From assembly GCA_035259145.1 (NCBI GenBank), contig DATFWQ010000068.1, positions 1 through 5,447 on the forward strand: a DNA stretch of 5,447 nt, written 5' to 3'. The notes under the pieces were generated by a model. It saw only the letters and a list, made by a program, of their open reading frames with translations, had not been told where the DNA came from and ran no database searches. Positions 1 to 5,371 of the stretch are shown piece after piece. Position numbers and translations under genes: made by a program. The first letter of the stretch is position 1; every line of letters starts with the position of its first letter. The stretch is from CF-161 sp035259145. Its GTDB lineage: Bacteria; Chloroflexota; Dormibacteria; Dormibacterales; Dormibacteraceae.

Positions 1-139
1 AGGCTATTGAGCCACGAAATAACCGAGGAACGGGGCGCCGACACCGTCGTGGATGTGGAAGGCAATACTGCCAGCGGCGCTAGCGCGAGCCGCGAGCGGG
101 CCCCGCGGGGTCTAGCAACCCTGCATGCACCGAACCTTC

Positions 140-651
140 ATGCGCGAGAGGGGAACACGGCCCAGCACCACAGGCTCCGGACGCAGGGCCGGCATGCGCG
201 TGTCACGGGGACTGGACCGTGTGCAGCAAGCGGCAGAACGGGACAAGGAGGCGCGGTTCACAGCGCTCCTGCACACGTAGACATCGACTGCCTGCGCGAG
301 GCCTTAGGGCGATCAACCCGAAGGCGGCGGCGGGGGTGGACGGGGTGACGTGAGAGGCCTACGGCGAGAACCTGGAGGCCAACCTCCGGGACCTCCACCG
401 ACGGCTGCACAGCGGGGCGTACCTGGCGAAGCCCGTGCGGAGGACACTTCCTCGGCTTTTCCTATGGGTTCAGACCAGGGCGCACATGGCACTGGTACGG
501 AGCGTTGCGACGCCGCGGCCAGCGCACGCGACTGAACTGGGAGCGCATGAGACGTCTCAGGGCCAAGTGGTTGCCACCTGCCCGCGTACCGCACCCCTTC
601 CCTGATGCTCGGTTCGACGCCACCATCCGAGGCAGGAGCCCAGTGCGTTAG
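140..651 (+). pseudogene. Group II intron reverse transcriptase/maturase remnant (LtrA-like)
   Basis: The intact protein would be a reverse transcriptase with maturase activity, usually 400-600 residues; only about 165 recognisable codons remain. Pieces in order: REGNTAQHHRLRTQGRHARV (frame 1, about 145-204); RGLDRVQQAAERDKEARF (frame 2, from 206); HVDIDCLREA (frame 1, about 274-303); AINPKAAAGVDGVT, then an in-frame TGA at 351-353 where the family has Trp, then EAYGENLEANLRDLHRRL and GAYLAKPVRR (frame 3, 309-443); FLGFSYGFRPGR (frame 1, from 448); then a direct jump to the C-terminal maturase region with RTRLNWERMRRL, KWLPPAR and RFDATIRGRSPVR, ending at TAG 649-651. The segment between PVRR and FLGF is deleted. 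So are nearly all later polymerase motifs, including YADD, between FRPGR and the C-terminus. The ATG at 140 is only a plausible ancestral start, since a shift follows it at once. Recognition is by family motifs; the decay is read directly. Confidence 0.88.
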
Positions 652-668
652 TAGCGCACGCTGGGATC
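636..668 (+). ncRNA. Group II intron domain V hairpin
   Basis: Starts with GAGCC, the conserved start of domain V with the AGC triad (637-639). The stem pairs 639-643 with 661-665 and 644-647 with 655-658. A two-base CG bulge (659-660) sits on the 3' strand exactly where domain V has its catalytic bulge. Signs of decay: the wobble pair expected beside the triad is a G638/A666 mismatch, and the terminal loop (about 648-654) is not a clean GNRA loop and is about one base short. It overlaps the end of the maturase reading frame, as in many introns of this kind. Confidence 0.8.
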
Positions 669-671
669 TGT

Positions 672-708
672 GCGGGGGGCCGGCACCAGTGTCGGTCCCT
701 ACCGCGAT
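672..708 (+). ncRNA. Group II intron domain VI with bulged branch-point A
   Basis: The stem pairs 672-675 (GCGG) with 702-705 (CCGC). A701 is then bulged, followed by 676-679 with 697-700 (one G-U), a bulged U696, and 680-685 with 690-695 (one G-U), closed by a four-base loop at 686-689. The single unpaired A on the 3' strand, seven bases before a terminal AU, is the expected lariat branch point and 3' intron end. The helix is better preserved than the protein gene upstream. Confidence 0.75.
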
Positions 709-710
709 GC

Positions 711-759
711 CCTCTATCCGTCAACTCGTTTTCGAGCCGGACGGCAAGAGCGCCTTTAC
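711..759 (+). repeat. Diverged 49-bp direct repeat, copy 1
   Basis: Aligns without gaps to 2435-2483, with 38 of 49 bases identical by my count. The best-conserved core is CCGTC-A/G-ACTCGTTTTCG-A/G-GCCG. This copy begins two bases after the predicted intron 3' end. It contains a small hairpin (CTCG-TTTT-CGAG, extended outward by CCGTC/GACGG at 718-722 and 740-744). Read as protein, both copies give PSTRFRA, and two of the differences in that stretch are synonymous. The repeat may therefore be a coding remnant rather than a purely structural site. The remaining bases up to 929 show no intact gene. Confidence 0.6.
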
Positions 760-921
760 GGCTTGCGCAGCCTCCGCGTTGCCTCCAGCCCTGCGGTCAC
801 ACCACTGCGGTCCGCGGCAGCGCCTGGCCCTGCGGCGACTTCGCGGCTGGTCACGAGCCGAATTCGGGCACGCCGATGTGCTTCGACAGGCTGCATAAAG
901 TGTGGGCTGACTCGCGGCAAC

Positions 922-932
922 GAGGTCCCATG
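922..932 (+). promoter_or_regulatory. Shine-Dalgarno and out-of-frame ATG ahead of the 490-aa gene
   Basis: GAGG at 922-925 stands four bases before ATG 930-932, the best initiation signal near this gene. The ATG opens frame 3 (MNHHWPVEDADW), whereas the long reading frame is frame 1. Removing one GGCT unit from the tandem at 964-973 would join them as ...DADWLVVQREL. This may be the original start of the gene below. That conclusion is inference; the signal, the ATG and the tandem are read directly. Confidence 0.5.
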
Positions 933-948
933 AACCATCATTGGCCTG

Positions 949-2421
949 TTGAAGACGCCGATTGGCTGGCTGGTGGTCCAGCGCGAGCTCACCGGGGGCG
1001 TCCAGGTCATAGATTCACCCGAGATCTGGTTCACGGCCGTCTTCAGCACACCCAGCCGCAAGATCGCCAGCGGGCACGCGGACTCCACCCCGCACGGCTC
1101 TCTCGTCGGCGCGATGCGCCAGGCCATTCAGGCTCCCAGCAAGGGTGCGCCGGCGGGCCGTCCCTCTGCGGTCGTGGCCGCACCGGGCCTGGTAGACGAG
1201 GTCCGCTACGTCCTACGCGAGGAGGGCATCCGCGCCGCCGTGGAGGAGGTGGCAACGCCCGACTGGGCAGAGGATGGGCTGACCGAGCTCGTCGGCCATC
1301 TCTCCGGCAGGGTCCAGGTGGCCGACGCGCCAAGCCCGGAAGACTGGGCGCTCGTTCATCAGCAGGCCGCGGCCTATGCGCTCACCCAACCCTGGGAGCG
1401 CCGCGCGGACGACGTTCATCTGGCGCTCGAGCTTCGGATCGGCTCCGGCCGCGCCGACGGGGTGGCGATCGTCCTCGGCAACGCTGGCGCGATCAAAGGG
1501 CTGTTCCTGAGCCCAGGCCGCGACGTCCCTGAGGCGCTCACCAGCGACAGGGAAGGAGCGCCTCCGCCGGCTGGAGCCGTCAGCTTCTCGCTCATCGAGC
1601 GGGCGGAGGCCCGGCCCGAGATGCTGGAGCGGGCGAAGCGCTACGGCTGGCCGACCACCCTCGATGCGCCTCTGTTCATCGCCGTGGGCCCAGACGGCCC
1701 GCACGAGATTGATCGCGACCAGGCCATGATGCTCGCAGTGGCGCTGGCGACCGCCACCGAGCACGACCGCCGGGGAGCTGGCTTGGGGACGCGGGTCAGC
1801 GGTCAGATGACGCTGGCCGACGGCAGACGAGTCCGCTGGCGGGCAACCCTGAAGACGAACGCGCCGCTGGAGATGCCGCCGGGCCTCCGGCTCTTCTCCG
1901 GCGAGGTGCGCCACGACCTCATCCCTGAGGGTGCGGTCGTGGGCCTCGGCGGTCTTCCCTGGCAGGAGCTGGAAGCCGTCAGAATACGGGCCCACTTCCA
2001 TCAACCTCCTCACCGTGAGAGACCAACCGCAGGCGACGCCCTGCCGGTCCTCATCCTCGGCGTGGAGCGTGCCGCTGGCGAACGTGTGGCGCGGGAGCTG
2101 GCGGCGGCCAGCCCGGAAGGGATCGCGCTGATCGATGTCGGAGATGGGGTGCTGATCGTCATCGTCACCGACCGCGGCATGCACGGTGTCGCCCAGCTGC
2201 CGGCCCATGAGCGCTCGCTGGCGCAGTTTCGGCTCCGCCTGACCGCCACGAGCGGATGGCACGGGATCATCGTGTCCATGCCGACCGGCCAGCGTGGAGA
2301 TCCAATCTATGGCTTCTACGAGTGCGTTCTCGCCCAGCCCCAGGGTGTCGGCGCCGGACCGGTGCCGCCACGCATCGGCCCTCGGCGACCCGGTGGGCGC
2401 AGGTCGCGGCGCCGCCACTGA
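949..2421 (+). CDS. DUF6930/DUF7309-like protein of unknown function
   Basis: A 490-residue acidic, soluble-looking protein with no signal peptide or membrane segment. Residues about 15-120 resemble the DUF6930 layout: a short beta-rich start, then RPSAVVAAPGLVDEVRYVL and GIRAAVEEV, then an aspartate/glutamate-rich helix. Residues about 128-300 resemble the partner DUF7309 region: a PSPEDWALVHQQAA helix, the QPWE turn, strands through VHLALELRI and VAIVLGNAG, then a GW...APLFIAVGPDG segment and LADGRRVRWRATL. These names rest on remembered family texture, not a search. Residues 305-465 form a further alpha/beta stretch (LPVLILGVERAAGERVARELA; ALIDVGDGVLIVIVTDRG) that I cannot assign; the last 20 residues are Arg-rich. 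The listed start is a TTG without a ribosome binding site; GTG 973 is an alternative. An ATG at 930 with a good ribosome binding site is cut off by a 4-bp tandem, so the true N-terminus is unsettled. It is flanked by the 49-bp repeats and mobile-element scars. Confidence 0.75.
   Translation: MKTPIGWLVVQRELTGGVQVIDSPEIWFTAVFSTPSRKIASGHADSTPHGSLVGAMRQAIQAPSKGAPAGRPSAVVAAPGLVDEVRYVLREEGIRAAVEEVATPDWAEDGLTELVGHLSGRVQVADAPSPEDWALVHQQAAAYALTQPWERRADDVHLALELRIGSGRADGVAIVLGNAGAIKGLFLSPGRDVPEALTSDREGAPPPAGAVSFSLIERAEARPEMLERAKRYGWPTTLDAPLFIAVGPDGPHEIDRDQAMMLAVALATATEHDRRGAGLGTRVSGQMTLADGRRVRWRATLKTNAPLEMPPGLRLFSGEVRHDLIPEGAVVGLGGLPWQELEAVRIRAHFHQPPHRERPTAGDALPVLILGVERAAGERVARELAAASPEGIALIDVGDGVLIVIVTDRGMHGVAQLPAHERSLAQFRLRLTATSGWHGIIVSMPTGQRGDPIYGFYECVLAQPQGVGAGPVPPRIGPRRPGGRRSRRRH
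964..973 (+). repeat. GGCT tandem (2.5 units) at a putative frameshift
   Basis: The bases read GGCT-GGCT-GG. Frame 3 enters the tandem as DADWL and frame 1 leaves it as LVVQREL. Deleting one unit gives a continuous DWLVVQREL. A 4-bp slip is a simple explanation of why the well-placed ATG at 930 is out of frame with the long reading frame. Confidence 0.5.
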
Positions 2422-2434
2422 ATCGGTTCCATTA

Positions 2435-2483
2435 CCTCACTCCGTCGACTCGTTTTCGGGCCGACTGGCGAGCCCACCTTTAC
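2435..2483 (+). repeat. Diverged 49-bp direct repeat, copy 2
   Basis: Partner of 711-759, in the same orientation, 14 bases after the stop of the 490-aa gene and directly against the integrase remnant. The hairpin is weaker here: CTCG-TTTT-CGGG keeps the inner stem through a wobble, but the outer stem is lost. The translation is PSTRFRADWRAHLYR followed by a stop, against PSTRFRAGRQERLYG in copy 1. Confidence 0.6.
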
Positions 2484-2484
2484 C

Positions 2485-2684
2485 GTTGATAGGAGCCGCC
2501 GCTGGCCGTTGTGGGAGAGAGTGCTGAGCGAGTTCTTAGAGCACTACCACCAGGCTCGGCCCGACCAGGGCATCAACCAGCGCCGACCCTGGCCACCGGC
2601 CGACGAGGTGCTTCTGACGTTCGGCCCATCGAGCGCCGCGATCGGCTCGGCGGCCTGATCCACGAGTACAGCCGGGCCGCCTGA
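2485..2684 (+). pseudogene. C-terminal remnant of a DDE integrase/transposase (rve type)
   Basis: Only the end of the gene survives. Frame 1 reads WERVLSEFLEHYHQARPDQG, the conserved block after the third acidic catalytic residue in IS3/IS481-like integrase-core transposases (consensus: hydrophobic helix, YN/YH, x-RPH-QGL). From about 2622 the frame changes to frame 3 and gives RPIERRDRLGGLIHEYSRAA with a stop at 2682-2684, a C-terminus seen in this integrase type. The frameshift lies between about 2610 and 2622. The catalytic core (DDE) and N-terminus are absent, so the fragment is inactive. The left boundary coincides with repeat copy 2. I cannot fix the IS family or see terminal inverted repeats. 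Confidence 0.78.
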
Positions 2685-2902
2685 CCAGCCGCTGCCCGAC
2701 CGCTCAACGCCGCTGTCCAGCCGTTGGGTGCACGACCTTGGCTCGCCTGCCTCGGCACGCCCCCAGGACGGGCACGAACGCCGTCGGCGCGGCGAGTGCA
2801 GCAAATTTCTGCAGTTGGCCCTCCGCGGAGATCCGTTTAGCGCGTTCGCCACGGTCGCCGGGTCGCCGCTACCCCTCAGGCCAGACCCCGACTATGAGGG
2901 TG
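2685..2902. other. Intergenic, probable outer flank of the lost insertion sequence
   Basis: No reading frame here has recognisable protein character. The stretch contains a small inverted repeat (TGCAG, 7 bases, CTGCA, near 2798-2814). It probably combines the 3' flank of the transposase element with DNA beyond the end of the cupin fragment. I see no terminator for either neighbour. Confidence 0.35.
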
Positions 2903-3217
2903 CTAACGGGGCACGCACGACATCCAGAGCCCAAGGCCATTTCCCTTGACGTCGAAGCTGTACGGTCCCTCCGACCAGATGGCGTGCGCCGAGCCCGCTG
3001 GCAGCTCAAGAAACCCGCCCGGCTTGGTCGAACCTTGCCGGCCGTCACAGACCGACAGCAGTCGGCAGTCGCGCACGAGCACCAGCTCCCAGCCTTGGTG
3101 CCTGTGCAGGCTGGTGCGCAGTGGATCGGTCCACTCGAAGTGGAGGCTGAACACTTCGTACTCCGTTCTTGTGGATATTTCTGTGCCCAATGAATTGCCG
3201 CTGCACCTGCTCGACAT
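2903..3217 (-). CDS. Cupin-domain protein, N-terminus probably lost at a rearrangement
   Basis: A 104-residue frame carrying a single small beta-barrel cupin fold. Motif 1 is visible as LHRHQGWE, with metal ligands H38, H40 and E44. Motif 2 is PGGFLELPAGSAH (G67, P73, G75, H78). The glycine that normally ends motif 1 (seven residues after the Glu) is Cys51, a single-base change from GGC to TGC. The family-like part starts at about residue 18 (TEYEVFSLHFEW); the first 17 residues are the reverse complement of the permease fragment and look accidental. The protein therefore lost its natural start, and the ATG at 3217 is a chance codon without a clear ribosome binding site. The C-terminus (GLGLWMSCVPR) matches the usual end of such proteins. 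The substrate is unknown. It may be a pseudogene. Confidence 0.6.
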   Translation of the reverse strand: MSSRCSGNSLGTEISTRTEYEVFSLHFEWTDPLRTSLHRHQGWELVLVRDCRLLSVCDGRQGSTKPGGFLELPAGSAHAIWSEGPYSFDVKGNGLGLWMSCVPR

Positions 3218-3341
3218 CCTCGCCCCGACGGCCCTCTATTCGCTGGGTCTCGCAGGCATTGCCATCGCCCTCACCGGCGGCTTCCTGCCTGCGCGTCGAG
3301 CCCCCCGGAGCAGGGTCGCCGAGATCCTGCAGTGCGAGTGA
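3171..3341 (+). pseudogene. C-terminal fragment of an FtsX/MacB-type ABC transporter permease
   Basis: The last 56 residues of a permease. A short extracytoplasmic piece (VPNELPLHLLDIL) is followed by one membrane helix (about PTALYSLGLAGIAIALTGGF). The hallmark terminal motif comes next: LPARRAPRSRVAEILQCE matches the GGxLPARRAAR.xxxxxLRxE ending of the family. Everything upstream, including the other three membrane helices and the MacB-like periplasmic domain, is missing. The preceding bases in this frame are the antisense of the cupin gene. The join is at about 3166-3171. No ATP-binding subunit is in the window, and no start signal precedes the fragment. Positions 3342-3394 after it are a short gap before the kinase stop codon on the other strand. 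Confidence 0.72.
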
Positions 3342-3394
3342 CACATCGCGGATCGGGAGGCGCCCAGCTCCGCCACACTCCGCCGGTGAGCCTT

Positions 3395-4996
3395 TTAGCC
3401 GGTCCCTGTGCGCGCCGCGCGGGGTGGAGGGAGGAGAGCGGTCTCCGCCGGCAGGGTGCGGCGCGCAGTCGGAACGCTGACCACGATCCGCGTGCCTCGA
3501 TCCTGAGAACTGATGACCTCGAACGAACCCCCGACTTCCAGCGCGCGCTCGCGCATCGAACGCAGGCCAGGGCGCGTGGGGAGGCTCTGCTCGGGATCGA
3601 ACCCGACGCCGTCGTCTCCGATCTCCAGGAGCTGTGACCCTCCGTTTCCCTCCAGATGAACGTCCAGGCGCCGCGCGCGTGCGTGCCTCACCGTGTTGTC
3701 GATGGCCTCCTGGGCGATCCGGTGGAGCGCGCGCTTAACGTCGATAGGCAGATCGGGTTCATCGCTGACCAGGCTCGGGGCGGTGATGCCGTGCCTTGTC
3801 CGAAGCGGCTCGAGCTGCTTGTTGAGGGCGGTGACCAGGCCCTCCGTCTCGAGCAGGTCCGGCCGCAGAGCGAAGATCCGCGCGCTCATTTCAGCCTGGC
3901 AGTCCTCGGCGAGGCGCATGACGTAGTCGATGGGCTTGGCGGCCTGGTCGCGGTCCTGGTCGAGCCACTCGCGTGCCATCCGCGCGCCCAAATGGATTCC
4001 AAAGAGCGATTGGGAGACTGAGTCGTGCAGCTCCTTCGCCAGCCGTTGCCGTTCTTCCAGTGCCGCCTTCTCGCGCGCGGCAGCCACCAGCCGGGCATTT
4101 GCGGCGGCCATTGTCGCCTGGTGTGCCAGCGCCCCCAGGAAAGTCGTCTCGGCTGCGTATGGGAGCTCGTCCTTCGGGTACACGGCGGTCAACACCCCGA
4201 CAACGCCACTCTCGTAAAGGAGGGGCGCGAAGGCGGCCGGCTGCCACGGGAGCAACCTCAGCGCGCTGGCCACACAGGCCGTTCCAGGCTCGCTTTCCAC
4301 CTTTCGTCGTGCGTCTGCATAGACGACGACTCGCTGCGTCATCAATGCCCGGGTGAAGCCGCCGCACGCAGCGCGCGCACCGGCTGCCGGCCTTATGCGG
4401 TCATGGAAGCCATCGGGCACCCCGGCGGCGCCGACCCAGGCGGCAACTTCATCCTCGCTGTCGAGCGTCAGCCACGCCGCCAGCGCGCGCGTGCCGCCGA
4501 GAGCGCACTGTGCGATGGCCTGGAGGGTCGCCTGGATCGACCCACTCTCCGCGACGCTGGCGGCGGCCTGCGCCAGAGCGGCGGCCTGCCTTGCTCGCTG
4601 GTTGCGCTCCGTCACGTCGTGTGCGGCGATCACGAAGAACTGCCTACCCTGAAGGCTGAGCACGGTGGCCGTCAGCTCAGCCTCTACTCTGGAGCCGTCT
4701 GGCCGGTATGCAATAGCGGTCCTCGGCTCGGAGCGCCCACTTCGAGCTCCGTCCAGGAATTTGCGGTAGGTTTGCCGCTCCTGCTCTGGCAGGAACGTGA
4801 GACGGTGCCGGCCCAGCAGCTGATCAAGCCGATACCCCAGCATCTCGCACGTTGCCGGGTTTGCGTAGACGACGCGACAATCGCTGTCCAGGACGCTGAT
4901 TCCATCCGCCGAGCTCCGGACCAGCGCGGCCCAGAAATCGGTCCCGAAGCGCTCAGCTTTCATGGGCAACTGCCCGGTGTTGGGAACGACCTCCAC
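3395..4996 (-). CDS. PAS-GAF sensor histidine kinase (HisKA_3/HATPase_c, NarL-type)
   Basis: A 533-residue cytoplasmic sensor kinase without membrane segments. A PAS domain (about 20-133; GISVLDSDCRVVYANPATCEMLG, ending in the ITER-like HDVTERN) is followed by a GAF domain (about 140-300). A helical linker leads to the HisKA_3 dimerisation domain LEERQRLAKELHDSVSQ, with phospho-acceptor His324. The ATPase domain shows the N box EAIDN (Asn434), the G1 box GDDGVGF (460-466) and the G2 box GLRSMRER (477-484), ending in GTRIVVSVP. All catalytic residues are present. Such kinases phosphorylate NarL/FixJ-type regulators, often encoded beside them, but here an ABC permease fragment follows the TAA stop. 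The signal sensed by PAS/GAF is not evident; GAF may bind a small ligand or gas. The start is GTG 4996 or ATG 4963 (residue 12); neither has a good Shine-Dalgarno, and ATG 4963 still keeps the PAS domain whole. The Ala/Pro/Arg-rich tail after 512 is low complexity. Confidence 0.93.
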   Translation of the reverse strand: MEVVPNTGQLPMKAERFGTDFWAALVRSSADGISVLDSDCRVVYANPATCEMLGYRLDQLLGRHRLTFLPEQERQTYRKFLDGARSGRSEPRTAIAYRPDGSRVEAELTATVLSLQGRQFFVIAAHDVTERNQRARQAAALAQAAASVAESGSIQATLQAIAQCALGGTRALAAWLTLDSEDEVAAWVGAAGVPDGFHDRIRPAAGARAACGGFTRALMTQRVVVYADARRKVESEPGTACVASALRLLPWQPAAFAPLLYESGVVGVLTAVYPKDELPYAAETTFLGALAHQATMAAANARLVAAAREKAALEERQRLAKELHDSVSQSLFGIHLGARMAREWLDQDRDQAAKPIDYVMRLAEDCQAEMSARIFALRPDLLETEGLVTALNKQLEPLRTRHGITAPSLVSDEPDLPIDVKRALHRIAQEAIDNTVRHARARRLDVHLEGNGGSQLLEIGDDGVGFDPEQSLPTRPGLRSMRERALEVGGSFEVISSQDRGTRIVVSVPTARRTLPAETALLPPPRAARTGTG

Positions 4997-5121
4997 AGTC
5001 CAGTCGCGGCTTACCTCACGACTTCCATATCAGCCCCGAGATCCATTCACGCGTCGGCGCAGTCTCCGAATGTACCGCCGGTGGCAAGCCGTCACCACGC
5101 TCAAATGCGTGACTTCGTGCT

Positions 5122-5135
5122 CCCCCATTTGGGGG
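5122..5135. promoter_or_regulatory. CCCCC-ATTT-GGGGG inverted repeat upstream of the kinase
   Basis: A perfect five-base C/G stem around an ATTT loop, about 125 bases upstream of the kinase GTG. It could be an operator half-site pair or a transcript hairpin. No T-tract follows on either strand, so it does not look like an intrinsic terminator. The functional reading is weak. Confidence 0.3.
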
Positions 5136-5184
5136 CGAACTCAGGGCCCAGGCCCGCCCTCGTCATGTCTGCGTAGCCTTGGGA

Positions 5185-5352
5185 TCAGCCTATGACCGAC
5201 GTGAACGTGGCCCCGATGGTCAAGACGTCTACGACAAGATCGGCGTAGCGACGCGGGCGGGGGCAACCTTGTTCGCAGTCGAGCAAGCCCTCCTCGAATA
5301 GCGCGAACGCGCGATGTGCGGGGCTGCGAGCCCGTGGGAGACTCGCCTCCAT
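5185..5352 (-). CDS. Possible small hypothetical protein (55 aa)
   Basis: From ATG at 5352 the frame gives 55 residues; a longer version from 5394 would run over the SRPBCC start and its ribosome binding site. The C-terminal part (AFALFEEGLLDCEQGCPRPR then RYADLVVDVL and TIGATFTSVIG) has a natural amino acid mix, and third positions are GC-rich as in coding DNA. I do not recognise a family. No Shine-Dalgarno precedes either start. It may be a gene remnant or chance. Confidence 0.28.
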   Translation of the reverse strand: MEASLPRARSPAHRAFALFEEGLLDCEQGCPRPRRYADLVVDVLTIGATFTSVIG

Positions 5353-5358
5353 CAACCC

Positions 5359-5363
5359 GGAGG
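5359..5363 (+). promoter_or_regulatory. Strong ribosome binding site of the SRPBCC gene
   Basis: GGAGG placed eight bases before ATG 5372. It is the clearest Shine-Dalgarno in the window and fixes the start of the gene that follows. Confidence 0.8.
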
Positions 5364-5371
5364 TTCGGAAC

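Larger units (their letters stand above)
1..708 (+). mobile_element. Degenerate group II intron, 5' end outside the window
   Basis: A self-splicing retroelement remnant. Its 3' part is identified by a decayed intron-encoded protein (from about 140), a domain V hairpin and a domain VI hairpin, in the canonical order. The segment before the protein shows dense pairing potential typical of intron RNA domains, including perfect palindromes GCGCTAGCGC (77-86) and CCCCGCGGGG (101-110), but I could not assign domains I-IV individually. The predicted 3' splice point is after T708, seven bases beyond the bulged A701. The 5' GUGCG-type boundary is not in the window. The element cannot make its own functional maturase, so any splicing would need a protein supplied in trans. 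Confidence 0.82.
4997..5371. other. Divergent intergenic region between the kinase and SRPBCC genes
   Basis: About 375 bases that must carry the promoters of both divergent genes. I could not place convincing -35/-10 boxes on either strand, which is not surprising at this GC content. The visible features are the C5/G5 hairpin at 5122-5135, an 8-bp palindrome AGACGTCT at 5223-5230, and a doubtful small reverse-strand ORF in the right half. Confidence 0.45.

Noticed and set aside
1..348. The 113-aa open frame at the left edge as a gene
   Set aside because: It mixes intron RNA sequence with two in-frame pieces of the maturase remnant; its start at position 7 is only the window edge of an open frame.
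718..744. Hairpin in repeat copy 1 as an integron attC site or terminator
   Set aside because: It lacks the RYYYAAC/GTTRRRY ends of attC, has no T-tract after the stem, and the right-hand copy does not keep the outer stem.
876..1532. A 218-aa forward frame overlapping the 490-aa gene
   Set aside because: After the first dozen residues past ATG 930 it is Arg/Gly-rich out-of-frame translation. Only the short MNHHWPVEDADW start is of interest.
1213..2418. A 401-aa open frame on the reverse strand opposite the 490-aa gene
   Set aside because: Its codons mirror the forward gene, its composition is low-complexity Arg/Gly/Pro, and no domain is visible. It is the usual antisense shadow of a GC-rich gene.
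2798..2814. TGCAG...CTGCA inverted repeat as an operator or IS end
   Set aside because: Five-base arms are expected by chance, and no second copy was seen at a plausible element end.
4025..5176. A 383-aa forward frame opposite the histidine kinase
   Set aside because: The kinase on the other strand shows every expected motif; this frame has none and runs through the kinase promoter region.
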